Assembly (NCBI GenBank): GCA_009919175.1
Contig: RGCL01000001.1
Coordinates: forward strand, 47,772-111,771
From: Betaproteobacteria bacterium
GTDB taxonomy: Bacteria; Pseudomonadota; Gammaproteobacteria; Burkholderiales; Burkholderiaceae_C
Reading direction: 5' to 3'
DNA length: 64,000 bases
The position numbers were made by a program, and so were the translations under genes. Shown here piece by piece: positions 34,757 through 44,736 of this stretch. The notes below the pieces were generated by a model that saw only the letters and a list, made by a program, of their open reading frames with translations, was not told where the DNA came from and did no database searches. The first letter of the stretch is position 1, and every line of letters begins with the position of its first letter.

Positions 34757-36388
34757 TCAAAACCCGGCGGCCAATCCATCGCGACGCGAATCGCTGGCCA
34801 CAACATAGCCCTGGGTTTTGGGGTCGCCCGCACGCCAGATGAATTGGCCCGAGCCAAAGTCCTGGTAGCTGTCCTGGATGACTTCGAGCTGATGGCCGCG
34901 TGCCTGCAAACCCTGGACCACCTCGGCGTTCATGGCGGACTCCACATTGATGCTGAGCCCCTCGTTGTAGCGCCAGCGCGGCGCATCGCAAGCGGCTTGC
35001 GGGTTTTGCTGGTAATCGAGCATGCGCACCAGCGTCTGCATGTGCCCCTGGGGCTGCATGTTCGCGCCCATGACGCCATAGCTCATCACCGGCTGGCCGT
35101 CTTTGGTGAGGAAAGCGGGGATGATGGTGTGGAAGGGGCGCTTGCCCGGTGCCACCAGATTGGCCGGGTTGAGCCCGCCCGGTTGGACGGCAAAGGCGTG
35201 ACCCCGGTTTTGCAGGCTCACGCCGAACTCGGGCTCCACACAGCCTGACCCAAAGCCCATGTAGTTGCTCTGGATGAAGCTCACCATCATGCCGTTTTCG
35301 TCGGCGGCGCTGAGGTAAATGGTGCCGCCCTTGACGGGGTTGCCCGCGCCAAAGTTCTGGGCGCGTCGCGGGTCGATGAGGCGCGCACGCTCAGCAAGGT
35401 ATGCGTCATCGAGCATTTGCTCGGGTGTGACTGCCATGGCAGAGGGGTCGGCCACGTAGCGATAGACGTCGGCAAAGGCGAGCTTCATGGCTTCGATTTG
35501 CATGTGCTGGGAGTCCACGCTGTCAACCGGCATGCGCGACAAGTCCACCTGCGACAGGATGCCCAGCGCAATGAGAGCGGCAATGCCCTGCCCGTTGGGG
35601 GGGATCTCGTGCAAGGTGTAGCCGCGGTAGTTCTTGGCAATGGGGGTGACCCATTCGGGCTGGTAGGCCGCAAAGTCGCTGGCCTTGAGGCTGCCGCCAT
35701 GCTGGGCAGCGTGGTGTTCAATGGCTTGCGCGATGGCGCCGCCGTAAAAAGCCTGCCCCTTGGTTTGTGCGATGGCGCGCAAGCCACGCGCCGCAGCTGG
35801 GAACTGGAACAGCTCGCCCACTTCAGGCGCACGCCCCCAGGGCATGAAGGCCTGGGCAAAACCGGGCTGGTTCTTGAGCTCGGGCACGGCAGCAGCCCAT
35901 TTCTGTTGCACCACCACCGGCACCAGGTAACCGCGCTCGGCGATCTCGATGGCAGGCTGCATGAGGTCGGCAAAGGGCAAGCGGCCAAACCGCTCACTCA
36001 TGGCCACCCAACTGGCCACGGCACCGGGCACGGTCACCGAGTCATAGCCACGCTTGGGGGGGCGATCCATGTCGCCATGCTTGCGGGTGAAGTAAGAAGG
36101 CGTCCAGGTGGCAGGTGCACGCCCCGAGGCGTTGAGGCCATGGAGCTGTTGACCATCCCACAAAATGCAAAACGCATCCGACCCCAAGCCATTGCTCACG
36201 GGCTCGGCGATGGTGATGGCCGCTGCGGCCGCAATGGCCGCATCCACCGCATTGCCCCCCTGCCAGAGGATGCGCAAGCCCGCCTGCGCAGCCAGCGGAT
36301 GGGAGGTGGACACCACATTGCGAGCAAAGACGGGGAGGCGGTGGCTGGTGTAGGGAGTGGTGAATTGAAACGGGAGGTGCGGGTTCAT
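34757..36388 (-). CDS. Gamma-glutamyltransferase family protein
   Basis: An N-terminal nucleophile hydrolase that cleaves gamma-glutamyl bonds (glutathione or related). The 543-residue protein keeps the family core: GGNAVDAAIAAAAAITIAEP, NASGRAP (substrate-binding Arg90), and the autoprocessing/nucleophile Thr356 in KGGTIYLSAADENG followed by SNYMGFGSG. No signal peptide is visible, so it may be cytosolic, unlike the E. coli periplasmic Ggt. The start codon at 36388 overlaps the DUF3422 stop as ATGA. Related enzymes include cephalosporin acylases and capsule depolymerases, so the substrate is not certain. Confidence 0.88.
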   Translation of the reverse strand: MNPHLPFQFTTPYTSHRLPVFARNVVSTSHPLAAQAGLRILWQGGNAVDAAIAAAAAITIAEPVSNGLGSDAFCILWDGQQLHGLNASGRAPATWTPSYFTRKHGDMDRPPKRGYDSVTVPGAVASWVAMSERFGRLPFADLMQPAIEIAERGYLVPVVVQQKWAAAVPELKNQPGFAQAFMPWGRAPEVGELFQFPAAARGLRAIAQTKGQAFYGGAIAQAIEHHAAQHGGSLKASDFAAYQPEWVTPIAKNYRGYTLHEIPPNGQGIAALIALGILSQVDLSRMPVDSVDSQHMQIEAMKLAFADVYRYVADPSAMAVTPEQMLDDAYLAERARLIDPRRAQNFGAGNPVKGGTIYLSAADENGMMVSFIQSNYMGFGSGCVEPEFGVSLQNRGHAFAVQPGGLNPANLVAPGKRPFHTIIPAFLTKDGQPVMSYGVMGANMQPQGHMQTLVRMLDYQQNPQAACDAPRWRYNEGLSINVESAMNAEVVQGLQARGHQLEVIQDSYQDFGSGQFIWRAGDPKTQGYVVASDSRRDGLAAGF

Positions 36389-37692
36389 GGTCGGCTGTTG
36401 GGTTGGACAAGCGCATCGCGATTGAGCACACGGCGATGCAATCGTCGCATGAACCACCACACGGTCAGTGCCACCACGGGGACAAACCCGGCAGCCACCC
36501 ACTCGGCATCGGGGATCCAGCCTTTGGACTCCAGCCCCAAGGCCATGTACTTGATGAGGCCCACGATGTAGTAGGTGATGGCCGCCACCGACAAGCCTTC
36601 GACGGTGGACTGCAACTTGAGTTGCAGGCTCTGGCGGCGGTTCATGGCCAGCAGCAACTCCTGCGAGCTGCGCTCTTGCTCCACGTCCACGCGCGTGCGC
36701 AACAGGTTGCTCATGCGCGAGACCCGCTCGGACAAGGCGATTTGCCGCTGCGACACCGATTCGCAGGTGTTGCGTGCCGGCGAGAGTCGGCGCAACAGGA
36801 ACTCGCCAACGGTTTGCGAGCCCGCAATGCTGGTCTCATGGATGTCGGCCACACGCTGGTCGACCAGCTGGAAATAAGCACGGCTGGCAGAAAAACGGCT
36901 GTGCTGGGCAGCGTACTGGCCTTCGAGCTCACTGGCCAAACGGGTGAGCCGCTCGAGCAGCATGGTCTCTTCGTGGCGTTCAGCGGTTTGAATGGCAATG
37001 GCCAGCTCGGCGAGTTCGTTTTCAGCGCCAGCCAGCAAAGGCACAGCGGCACGGGCGGTGGGCAAGGCCAGCAAGGCCATGAGGCGGTAAGTCTCGATCT
37101 CGCACAGTTGTTGCACCAGGCGACCCAGGCGGCGCTCGGAGATGGGGTCGTGGATGAGGACCATGCGGGCATGGCCATCGGGATGGATCTGGAAATCGGT
37201 GTGGACCTCGGCCAGGCCATTGCCCACGCAGGAGCTCACCAGCGTGTCTTCGCGCAACAAGCTGCCCAGTGCCGCACGCGTGGCCTCGGCTGGTGCGGGC
37301 ACCACCCACAGGTGCATGCGCACCATGCCCTGACCCGGCAGCTGGTGCAACCAGCTCTGGGGCACAGCCATGGTTGCACTGGCTGCCGCATTGGGGGCAA
37401 GCTCCTCGGCAGCCATGGGGCGCATGAAGGTCCAGCTGATGAATTCGGTGTGGGTTTCCCAGCGCAGGCGAAAGGCGCCAAAGTCAGCGCGCACATGCGC
37501 GGCCGTCTCGGCTGGGGGTGCGAGGTGGTGGTCACGCATCAGCTGCGCGAGGTGTGCACGACTTTGCTGGCGTTGGGCTTCATTGGCCAGCATCACCACA
37601 TGGGTCACGGCCATGCGGCTGCTCATGGGTTCAGGCGGTCGGGCATGAACCTCGTTGTGCAAAAGGGAGCGCAAGTCGTGATCTTTGATCAT
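36385..37692 (-). CDS. DUF3422-family membrane protein
   Basis: A 435-residue protein of the conserved DUF3422 family, function unknown. The N-terminal half is soluble (HNEVHARPPEPMSSRMAVTH, HLWVVPAPAEATRAALGSLL), the centre is helical with possible coiled coil (TRLASELEGQYAAQHSRFSA), and two hydrophobic helices stand near the C-terminus (VEGLSVAAITYYIVGLIKYM and AAGFVPVVALTVWWFMRRLH). The ATG at 37692 starts the conserved N-terminus. The next gene, gamma-glutamyltransferase, overlaps by four bases. Confidence 0.85.
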   Translation of the reverse strand: MIKDHDLRSLLHNEVHARPPEPMSSRMAVTHVVMLANEAQRQQSRAHLAQLMRDHHLAPPAETAAHVRADFGAFRLRWETHTEFISWTFMRPMAAEELAPNAAASATMAVPQSWLHQLPGQGMVRMHLWVVPAPAEATRAALGSLLREDTLVSSCVGNGLAEVHTDFQIHPDGHARMVLIHDPISERRLGRLVQQLCEIETYRLMALLALPTARAAVPLLAGAENELAELAIAIQTAERHEETMLLERLTRLASELEGQYAAQHSRFSASRAYFQLVDQRVADIHETSIAGSQTVGEFLLRRLSPARNTCESVSQRQIALSERVSRMSNLLRTRVDVEQERSSQELLLAMNRRQSLQLKLQSTVEGLSVAAITYYIVGLIKYMALGLESKGWIPDAEWVAAGFVPVVALTVWWFMRRLHRRVLNRDALVQPNSRP

Positions 37693-37784
37693 GGGTTTTG
37701 ACTGTATCGGAAAGCAATGGGCAGATTGAGGCAAGGACTTCGCAACACACCCGCCTGCAAGGCCACGCGAAATGGGCTGTGGGT

Positions 37785-38291
37785 TCAGGGGCACTTCAAC
37801 TGGTAGAGGTCCACGTCCAGCCAGCGATCGAACTTACGCCCCACCTCACGCAGCGTGCCCGCCTGCATAAAGCCCAGTTGCTGGTGCAGCCGGATGCTGG
37901 GCCGGTTGCCCGACTCGATGACGCCCACCAGCACATGCACATCGCTGGCCCAGGCGTGCGCGATGAGCCGCTGCATCACCACCCGCCCCAAGCCCCGCCC
38001 CTGATGCTGGGGGTGGACATACACGGAATGCTCCATGGTCTGACCATAGGCCGCGTGGGCGCGAAACGCGCCATAGGTGGCAAAGGCGCACAGGGTGCCC
38101 GCCTCGTCTTGCAAGCCAAAGACAGGCCAGTTTTTGCCTTCCTTGATGGCAAACCACTGGGCCATGTCCATCGCCGTGCGGGGCTTGAGGTCAAAGAGGG
38201 CGGTGGTGTGGGCAATGGCGTGGTTGAAGATGGCCAGGATGGCCTCGCCATGCTGGTCCAGGGTGCAGTCCACTTCGTTCAAGCCGTTCAT
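37785..38291 (-). CDS. GNAT-family N-acetyltransferase
   Basis: A 168-residue acetyltransferase of the phosphinothricin-acetyltransferase-like type, with the acetyl-CoA motif HPQHQGRGLGRVVMQRLI and VGVIESGNRPSIRLHQQLGF, which is the typical C-terminal part of this subfamily. The acceptor is unknown. The start codon overlaps the preceding methyltransferase-like gene by four bases (ATGA). It is the last gene of lolC-lolD-tatD-speE-like-GNAT. Confidence 0.85.
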   Translation of the reverse strand: MNGLNEVDCTLDQHGEAILAIFNHAIAHTTALFDLKPRTAMDMAQWFAIKEGKNWPVFGLQDEAGTLCAFATYGAFRAHAAYGQTMEHSVYVHPQHQGRGLGRVVMQRLIAHAWASDVHVLVGVIESGNRPSIRLHQQLGFMQAGTLREVGRKFDRWLDVDLYQLKCP

Positions 38292-39070
38292 GTGTCCCCC
38301 ACCCTTTGCAAGGATTTGAGCCAGCGCTGGGCAGGCAAAGGCCAGCGCTTGGCGATGTCGTCCGCCCGTTGAGCCAGGGTTTCGCGCGCCAGCGCCAGGG
38401 GCGAGCGCGTGGCCAGCAACACCACATTGCCTTCGCGCGTGGGCGCAAATCGCCACACACAGCCCGCGCCAAAGGTGGCCAGTAAGCGGTCGATGGATTC
38501 AGCCTCGCTGGACTGGTTGCCAAAGACGTTGAGGGTCAACACCCCGTCGTCGGTGAGCAAGTGGCGGCAGTCGGCATAAAAGCCCTGGTCATCCAGCAAG
38601 GGGGCAGCGGCCTCTTCGTCGTACAAATCCACTTGCAAGGCATCGATCTGCCCTGCCCAGTGGTCGCTCGCGGCCACCTCGGCGGCATCGCCCAGGATCA
38701 CACTCAGGCGCTGGTCGTCTGGGGGCATCTTGAACCACAGCCGACAGGCCGCCACCACTTGCGGGTTGAGTTCGATGGCGGTGGTGGTCATGCGCAAATG
38801 GTGGTGACAAAACTTGGTGAGGGCGCCTGCACCCAAGCCCAACTGCATGGCATGCCGGCTGGCCACCGATTCGGGGGGCATGAAGAGCAGCCAGGCCATC
38901 ATGCGCTGGACGTACTCGAGTTCGATGTCAAACGGCTTTTTGATCCGCATGCTGCCCTGCACCCAGGGGCTGCCCAAATGCAAATGGCGCACGCCCCCGC
39001 CTTCGGAGGTGGTGACCTCGGGCAGGTCGCGTTGCCTGGGGCTGCTGGACTGGGCGGCGCGCCGACTCAT
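38288..39070 (-). CDS. Spermidine-synthase-like methyltransferase-fold protein
   Basis: A 260-residue protein with the spermidine synthase/methyltransferase Rossmann fold: MQLGLGAGALTKFCHHHLRM for the SAM-binding loop, AIELNPQVVAACR for the following acidic position, and DALQVDLYDEEAAAPLLDD. It lacks an obvious aminopropyltransferase signature and a spermidine-synthase N-terminal beta domain. The true substrate is unknown. It overlaps tatD at the start and the acetyltransferase at the end by four bases each. Confidence 0.78.
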   Translation of the reverse strand: MSRRAAQSSSPRQRDLPEVTTSEGGGVRHLHLGSPWVQGSMRIKKPFDIELEYVQRMMAWLLFMPPESVASRHAMQLGLGAGALTKFCHHHLRMTTTAIELNPQVVAACRLWFKMPPDDQRLSVILGDAAEVAASDHWAGQIDALQVDLYDEEAAAPLLDDQGFYADCRHLLTDDGVLTLNVFGNQSSEAESIDRLLATFGAGCVWRFAPTREGNVVLLATRSPLALARETLAQRADDIAKRWPLPAQRWLKSLQRVGDT

Positions 39071-39936
39071 GAGGCCTCCGGGACAGGGGACTGGGGCAAG
39101 GCCAGGGACTGCGCCAATGCCGCCAGGCGCGGCAACACCCGCTGGGCATTGCGCGTGGTGGCCGTGGCCAACGCCGCTGGCGAGATGCCGCGCAAGGTGG
39201 CCAGCGTCTGTGCAATGCGGGGCAACTCCTCGGGCGTGTTGCGCCCCTGAGCCTGCCCTGCCGCACGCTGCTCGGCGGTGACATACAGCCACTGGGGTGG
39301 GATGTCGGGCGCATCGGTTTCCAGCACCAGGGCATCGAGTGGCAATTCGCTCGCCAAGCGCCGAATCTGCAAGGCTTTGTCGTAGCTCAGCGTGCCGCCA
39401 AAGCCCAGGGCAAAGCCTGCCGAAACAAAGGCCTTGGCCTGTTCCAAGCTGCCATTGAACGCATGGGCCATGCCGCCGCAGGGCGCGATCTCGCGCAAGC
39501 CCTTGAGCAAGGCATCGGCACTCTTGCGAACGTGCAGGATGACGGGCAAGCCATGGCGACGCGCCAGGCGCAATTGCTCGCGATAGAAAAACACTTGGCG
39601 CTCCCAAGCCTGGGGGGTGAGCAGCGACTGCACAAAGCCATCGAGCCCCACTTCGCCCACAGCCACCAGATGCGGGTCATCGCGCCATTGGGTGAGGGCT
39701 TGATCGAGCCGGGTCAAATCGTCAGGGGTGGCGTGCGGTGTGTAAAGCGGGTGAATGCCTAGGGCATAGGCGTCGCCATGTTCGCGTGCGCCCGCACGCA
39801 CCCGCTCGAAATCGGCGGCTTGCACCGCAGGCCACACGCACAGGCCCACGCCCGCTGCACGCGCCCGCGCACGCACCTGGGCGCGGTCGGCCTCGAACTC
39901 GGGCGCATCCAAATGGCAATGGGTGTCAATCCACAT
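39067..39936 (-). CDS. TatD-family metal-dependent hydrolase
   Basis: TatD proteins are TIM-barrel metal-dependent DNases. The 289-residue protein has the metal-binding HxH at His6/His8 (DTHCHLD), the Glu in AVGEVGLDGF, HVRKSADALL, MAHAFNGS and LETDAPDIPP. These cover all usual ligands. It lies 6 bases after lolD. The RuvC-independent repair or quality-control role of TatD is not resolved, so only the family is named. Confidence 0.9.
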   Translation of the reverse strand: MWIDTHCHLDAPEFEADRAQVRARARAAGVGLCVWPAVQAADFERVRAGAREHGDAYALGIHPLYTPHATPDDLTRLDQALTQWRDDPHLVAVGEVGLDGFVQSLLTPQAWERQVFFYREQLRLARRHGLPVILHVRKSADALLKGLREIAPCGGMAHAFNGSLEQAKAFVSAGFALGFGGTLSYDKALQIRRLASELPLDALVLETDAPDIPPQWLYVTAEQRAAGQAQGRNTPEELPRIAQTLATLRGISPAALATATTRNAQRVLPRLAALAQSLALPQSPVPEAS

Positions 39937-39942
39937 GCGCGC

Positions 39943-40635
39943 TCAACCTGCGTCGGACAGGGGCTGCAAACGGCCTTCAAGCATGAAGCGCTGCACATCG
40001 CAACGCGCCGCCAGCCCCGCATCGTGGGTGACCACCACAAAGGCCGTGCCGTGCTCCCGCGCGAGCTGGAGCATGAGGTCAAACACCTGATCGGCGGTCT
40101 GGCGATCGAGGTTGCCCGTGGGTTCGTCTGCCAGCACACAGGCTGGGCGTGTCACCAGCGCCCTGGCCAAGGCCACGCGCTGGCGCTCGCCGCCCGAGAG
40201 CTCGGCAGGCAGGTGGTGCGCGCGCGCTGCCAAGCCCACATCGGCCAGCGCCTGGCGTGCCGCCTCGCGCGCCAAGTCTCTGGGCATTCGGCGTATCCAC
40301 AAGGGCATGGCCACGTTGTCCTCGGCGCTGAGCTCGGCGAGCAAATGGTGGAACTGGTAGACAAAGCCCAGGTGGGCATTGCGCCGCTGGCCCAATTCGG
40401 TGACCGCGCTGTGGTTGACGCGCCAGTCGCCCCAGCGCACCTCACCGGCATCGGGGCGGTCCAAACCACCCAGCACATGCAACAAGGTGCTTTTGCCCGA
40501 ACCCGAGCGCCCCACCAGCGCCAGGGTCTGACCCTTCATGACCTGCAAGTCCACCCCTTGCAGGACCTCGACCGCCTGGGGGCCGGCCATGAAGGTGCGC
40601 ACCAGGCCTTGGGCTTGCAACACGCAGTCACTCAT
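39943..40635 (-). CDS. lolD: Lipoprotein release ABC transporter ATPase LolD
   Basis: LolD powers the release of outer-membrane lipoproteins from the inner membrane to LolA. The 230-residue ATPase has Walker [10 protein letters not shown] (about 42-50), signature [15 protein letters not shown] and Walker [12 protein letters not shown]. The start at 40635 overlaps the lolC/E stop by eight bases, so translation is coupled. The upstream in-frame extension belongs to lolC. Confidence 0.94.
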   Translation of the reverse strand: MSDCVLQAQGLVRTFMAGPQAVEVLQGVDLQVMKGQTLALVGRSGSGKSTLLHVLGGLDRPDAGEVRWGDWRVNHSAVTELGQRRNAHLGFVYQFHHLLAELSAEDNVAMPLWIRRMPRDLAREAARQALADVGLAARAHHLPAELSGGERQRVALARALVTRPACVLADEPTGNLDRQTADQVFDLMLQLAREHGTAFVVVTHDAGLAARCDVQRFMLEGRLQPLSDAG

Positions 40636-41905
40636 GGCGCAAGGCCTCCGCAGGCTGAACCTGGCTGGCGCGCCAGCTGGGGTAGAGCGTGGCGAGCAAG
40701 GCCAGCACCAGCGAGACCACCACCACGGGCACGATGTCGGCGGCTTGCGGGTCGCTGGGCATTTGGCTGATGAGGTAGATGTCACGCGGCAGAAAGCTCA
40801 CGTTCAGGGTGTTTTCAATGGCGGGCACGATGACATCGATGTTGAAGGCCACCAGCAGACCCAGTAGCAAACCGCCCAGGGTGCCCACCACGCCCACCAC
40901 TGCACCTTGCACCATGAAGATGGCCAGGATGCTCGACGGGCTTGCGCCCAGGGTGCGAAGGATGGCGATGTCGGCGCGCTTGTCGGTGACCGTCATCACC
41001 AGGGTGCTCACCAGGTTGAAGGCTGCCACCGCCACGATGAGGGTGAGGATGATGAACATCATGCGCTTTTCAATCTGCACAGCCGCAAACCAGCTGCGGT
41101 TGTGCTGAGTCCAGTCGCGCACCCAGTAGCCCGAGCCCAGCGTCTGGGTCAGCGCCCGCACCACCTCGCGCGAGCGCATGGGGTCGGCCAGCCGCAACTG
41201 GATTTGCGTGGGGCCTTCCAAACGGTAGATGCGGGCGGCATCGTCCTTGTGCAGCAAGGCCAGTGCCGAGTCGTATTCGTAATGCCCGGTGTCGAGGATG
41301 CCCAGCACCCGCAAAGCCTTGATGCGCGGCAAGGTGCCCGCCGGTGTGACCTGCCCTCCCGGCGCGATCAGCGTGACCTGGTCGCCCGCTTTGACGCCCA
41401 GCACAAAGGCCAGTTCTCGCCCCAGGATCACCCCAAAGGAGCCGGGTTGCAATTGGGAGAGGACTGGCTCGGGAATGCGTGAGAGGGCATCGCTCACGGC
41501 AGGCGCGCGCGCTGGATCGATGCCGCGCACCATGGCGCCGCGCATGGCTTCGCCGCGGGCAATGAGCGACTGGCCGTCGACCTCGTCGCTGGCGGCGAGC
41601 ACGCCCAAAGGCTTGCCCTGGTCCATCAGGGTCTGGATGAGGGCGTCGGTGTCGGCAAGGGCTGAGCCGTCGCTGTTGACCACTTGCACATGGGGGATGA
41701 CGCCCAGCATGCGCTGCCTCACCTCTTTTTGAAAGCCGTTCATCACCGACAACACGATGATCAGGGCCGCCACCCCCAGACCAATGCCCAGCATGGACAC
41801 CGTGGAGATGAAGGAGATGAAGCCGTTGCGCCCAGCCGAGCGGGCGCTGCGGGTGTAGCGCCACCCCAGGGCGAGTTCAAACGGTGGGTTCTGACGCCAG
41901 GACAT
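40628..41905 (-). CDS. lolC: Lipoprotein release ABC transporter membrane subunit LolC/LolE
   Basis: Membrane subunit of the Lol ABC transporter. The 425-residue protein has an N-terminal helix ([20 protein letters not shown]), a large periplasmic domain (about 50-270) and three C-terminal helices, with the family ending [15 protein letters not shown]. Only one LolC/E-type gene is present, as in species with a single LolF homodimer; the symbol lolC is therefore approximate. It is divergent from the RpfE-type gene. Confidence 0.92.
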   Translation of the reverse strand: MSWRQNPPFELALGWRYTRSARSAGRNGFISFISTVSMLGIGLGVAALIIVLSVMNGFQKEVRQRMLGVIPHVQVVNSDGSALADTDALIQTLMDQGKPLGVLAASDEVDGQSLIARGEAMRGAMVRGIDPARAPAVSDALSRIPEPVLSQLQPGSFGVILGRELAFVLGVKAGDQVTLIAPGGQVTPAGTLPRIKALRVLGILDTGHYEYDSALALLHKDDAARIYRLEGPTQIQLRLADPMRSREVVRALTQTLGSGYWVRDWTQHNRSWFAAVQIEKRMMFIILTLIVAVAAFNLVSTLVMTVTDKRADIAILRTLGASPSSILAIFMVQGAVVGVVGTLGGLLLGLLVAFNIDVIVPAIENTLNVSFLPRDIYLISQMPSDPQAADIVPVVVVSLVLALLATLYPSWRASQVQPAEALRHE

Positions 41906-41980
41906 GGGGCTTATTGTCACCCAGGCTTTGCAGGTGGCGCAGCCAGATCCCCTTGGGGTGTCGGAGACAATGCGCCACCC

Positions 41981-42994
41981 ATGAACCCGACCTTCAAGCC
42001 CCTTGCGAATGCCGACTCGCCCCACGACCTGCACGTGCTGGTGCTGGGCGCCCAGCTCGGTCAGGGCTTGGTGCAGGCCGCACCCAGCGCCGGGTCTTCA
42101 CTGCCCACCCCGCCACTGTCCACCCCGCACCTAGCGGCCTTGCTCCAGGGCGCGCAATGGTCGCCTGTTCACAGCCTGGACGAGGACAGCACCTGGAGCG
42201 TGCCGGATTGGGTGCATGTGCACGCCCTTGGCCTGAGCCCAGGCGCCTTGGGCGATGCTTGGCCGGATGCCGCCTGGCACAGCGAAGCAGAGGGTATACA
42301 GGCCTGGGTCACGCCATGCCATTGGCACATGGCTCAAGGTCGCACCCTCATGCTGGACCCCCACACACTGGCGCTGGACGAGGCGCGCTCGCGCGACTTC
42401 ATGCAGGCCATGCAGCCCTACTTTGAAGAAGACGGCTTGCACCTGGATTGGCACGATGCCCTGCACTGGCGCCTGAGTGGCGCGGCCTTGAAAGCCTGGT
42501 CTGGCCATGGCCTGAGGTCCATCATCGGGCGGGATGTGCAGCAGGTGATGCAAGACCAGCCTTGGCCTGCCCCCCTGGGGCGATTGCAGATCGAGATGCA
42601 AATGCTGCTCTACACGCATGCCCTCAACGACGTGCAAAGCCAACAGGGCCTGCCCACCGTCAACTCGTTTTGGGTGCATGGGGTGGGTGCGTGGCCGCAA
42701 GACCATGCCCGACGGCGCGATGCCGTCATCACCCTGGATGTGCTGGAGCACGCCTGGCGCCAGGGTCAAGGCCAAGCCTGGCTGTCGGCCTGGACCGCAC
42801 TGGATGCGCAACTGAGTTCCCTCATCACACAGGGCTTGCAGTCGGGGCAGCGCGTGCAGGTGCACCTGTGCGGCCCAACGCGGTGGCAAAGCGCCCTGCT
42901 CACCCCGCAGGCGCTCAAGCCGTCGTGGTGGTCCCGGCTTTGGCCCAAGGCCAATGCCCAGGCACGCCTCAATCGCCGAATGCAGGCCTTGTGA
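41981..42994 (+). CDS. RpfE-type conserved protein upstream of recJ
   Basis: A 337-residue protein of a conserved betaproteobacterial/xanthomonad family annotated as RpfE-type regulatory protein, with unknown biochemical role. Diagnostic segments are TPCHWHMAQGRTLMLDPHTL, GRLQIEMQMLLYTHALNDVQ and VNSFWVHGVGAWP. The start at 41981 fits the beginning of the conserved part. It ends two bases before recJ, and the recJ partnership is common in this lineage. Confidence 0.75.
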   Translation: MNPTFKPLANADSPHDLHVLVLGAQLGQGLVQAAPSAGSSLPTPPLSTPHLAALLQGAQWSPVHSLDEDSTWSVPDWVHVHALGLSPGALGDAWPDAAWHSEAEGIQAWVTPCHWHMAQGRTLMLDPHTLALDEARSRDFMQAMQPYFEEDGLHLDWHDALHWRLSGAALKAWSGHGLRSIIGRDVQQVMQDQPWPAPLGRLQIEMQMLLYTHALNDVQSQQGLPTVNSFWVHGVGAWPQDHARRRDAVITLDVLEHAWRQGQGQAWLSAWTALDAQLSSLITQGLQSGQRVQVHLCGPTRWQSALLTPQALKPSWWSRLWPKANAQARLNRRMQAL

Positions 42995-42996
42995 CC

Positions 42997-44712
42997 ATGC
43001 AGTGGCGCGAACGGGTCCTGGATCCCCAACTGGCATCGCAATGGTCAGGGCAAGCGGTTCACCCCCTGATGGCACGCCTGTGGGCTTTGCGCGGGGTGAG
43101 CACGCCCAGCGCCATGGACACCGACTTGAAGCACATGCTGCCGCCCCTGATGCTCAAAGGCATGGCGCAGGCCGCCGCCGATCTGGCGCAAGCCCTCTGT
43201 GATCGGGCGCGCCTGGTGATCGTGGCCGATTACGACTGCGATGGGGCAACCGCCTGTGCCGTGGGCATGCGAGGCCTCAAGGCGCTGGGCGCGCACAACG
43301 TGCAGGCCGTGGTCCCCGATCGCGCACGCGATGGCTATGGCCTCACGCCCGAGATTGCCCAGCGGGTCAAAGCCCTGGGCGCCGATTGGCTCATCACCGT
43401 GGACAACGGCATTGCCAGCGTGGAAGGGGTGGACCATGCGCGCGCGCTGGGTCTGCGCGTGCTCATCACCGACCACCACCTGCCGGGCGACACGTTGCCC
43501 GAGGCCGATCACCTGATCAACCCCAATCAGCCAGGTTGCCCCTACCCCAGCAAACACCTCAGCGGTGTGGGCGTGATGTTCAACCTGCTGGTGGCCACGC
43601 GTGCGGTGTTGCGCGAATCCGGCCAATGGCCCAGTGCCATGGCGGCCTCGGCCAGGCTCGACCCCCTGCTGCCGCTGGTGGCCTTGGGCACCGTGGCCGA
43701 CTTGGTGCGGCTCGACGAGCACAACCGCCGCCTGGTGCACCAGGGGCTAGCGCGCATCCGACAAGGCATCATGCCGGCCGGGCTCAAGGCGTTGTTTGAG
43801 GTGTCGGGGCGGCCCTACAGCGATGCCAGTGCCTCGGACCTGGGCTTTTCGCTGGGGCCTCGCATCAATGCAGCAGGGCGTTTGAGCGACATGCGCATGG
43901 GCATTGAATGCCTCACGCAGGATGACCCTGTGCAGGCACGCGCCCTGGCCGAGCAACTCGACGCCATCAACCGCCAGCGCCGCGACCTGCAAGCCGACAT
44001 GAGCGAATCCGCCCTGGCCCTGGTGCAGCCCTCACTCACCGGTGCGCCACCGCCTGCGGTGTGCGTCTTTCACCCCGACTTTCATGAGGGCGTGGTGGGC
44101 ATCGTGGCAGCGCGACTCAAAGAGGCCTGGCACCGTCCGAGCTTTGTGTTTGCCGCCAATGCCAATGAGCCCCAGCAGTTGCGGGGCTCGGGGCGTTCCA
44201 TCGCAGGCTTTCATTTGCGCGATGCGCTGGATCTGGTGGCCAAGCGCCATCCGGGGCTGCTGATCCGTTTTGGCGGGCATGCCATGGCAGCGGGCTGCAC
44301 GATTCAACGCAGCGGCCTAGATGACTTTGCCCGCGCCCTGGCCGACATCGCCCAGCAAACCCTGTGCGCCGAGGACTTGGAGCAGCAGTTGCTGCACGAC
44401 GGCTCGCTGCCCGCCGAATGGCTCAACCTGCACACGGCGCAGCACCTGCGTGACCAGGTGTGGGGACAGGGTTTTGCAGAGCCTGTGTTTTGCGACCCGG
44501 TGAGGGTGCGCGAGCAGCGCATCGTGGGCGACAAACACCTGCGGCTGCAAGTGACGCTGCACGGCCAGCCCCTCAATGCCATCTGGTTTGGCCGCACCGA
44601 CCCCTTGCCTGAGGACTGCCACATCGCCTACGCCCTGGACCTCAACACCTGGCAAGGTCAAACCCGCTTGCAACTGCGCGTCCTTGACGCCCAATCCCTC
44701 GCCCACGGTTGA
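42997..44712 (+). CDS. recJ: Single-stranded-DNA-specific exonuclease RecJ
   Basis: RecJ is the 5'-3' ssDNA exonuclease of recombination and mismatch/base-excision repair. The 571-residue protein has the DHH-family metal motifs: VADYDCDG (Asp78, 80, 82), VDNGIAS and DHH (159-161), and the DHHA1 motif with GGHAMAAGCTI near residue 425. The ATG at 42997 follows the RpfE-type stop by two bases; a GTG at 42991 is an alternative. Length is standard. Confidence 0.95.
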   Translation: MQWRERVLDPQLASQWSGQAVHPLMARLWALRGVSTPSAMDTDLKHMLPPLMLKGMAQAAADLAQALCDRARLVIVADYDCDGATACAVGMRGLKALGAHNVQAVVPDRARDGYGLTPEIAQRVKALGADWLITVDNGIASVEGVDHARALGLRVLITDHHLPGDTLPEADHLINPNQPGCPYPSKHLSGVGVMFNLLVATRAVLRESGQWPSAMAASARLDPLLPLVALGTVADLVRLDEHNRRLVHQGLARIRQGIMPAGLKALFEVSGRPYSDASASDLGFSLGPRINAAGRLSDMRMGIECLTQDDPVQARALAEQLDAINRQRRDLQADMSESALALVQPSLTGAPPPAVCVFHPDFHEGVVGIVAARLKEAWHRPSFVFAANANEPQQLRGSGRSIAGFHLRDALDLVAKRHPGLLIRFGGHAMAAGCTIQRSGLDDFARALADIAQQTLCAEDLEQQLLHDGSLPAEWLNLHTAQHLRDQVWGQGFAEPVFCDPVRVREQRIVGDKHLRLQVTLHGQPLNAIWFGRTDPLPEDCHIAYALDLNTWQGQTRLQLRVLDAQSLAHG

Positions 44713-44736
44713 ATGGGGTTTCATTAGAATGGTTGG

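Noticed and set aside
33824-35248. Long open frame on the plus strand (about 470 codons, His/Gln-rich) opposite the EamA and gamma-glutamyltransferase genes
   Set aside because: It is the antisense of two clearly conserved genes in high-GC DNA; its residue composition is an artefact of codon bias and it has no recognisable domain.
36403-37701. Open frame of about 430 codons on the plus strand opposite DUF3422
   Set aside because: Antisense shadow of a conserved family gene, without ribosome site or domain.
40628-42034. Extended 468-codon version of lolC
   Set aside because: The first 43 codons lack conserved sequence; the ATG at 41905 starts the family N-terminus.
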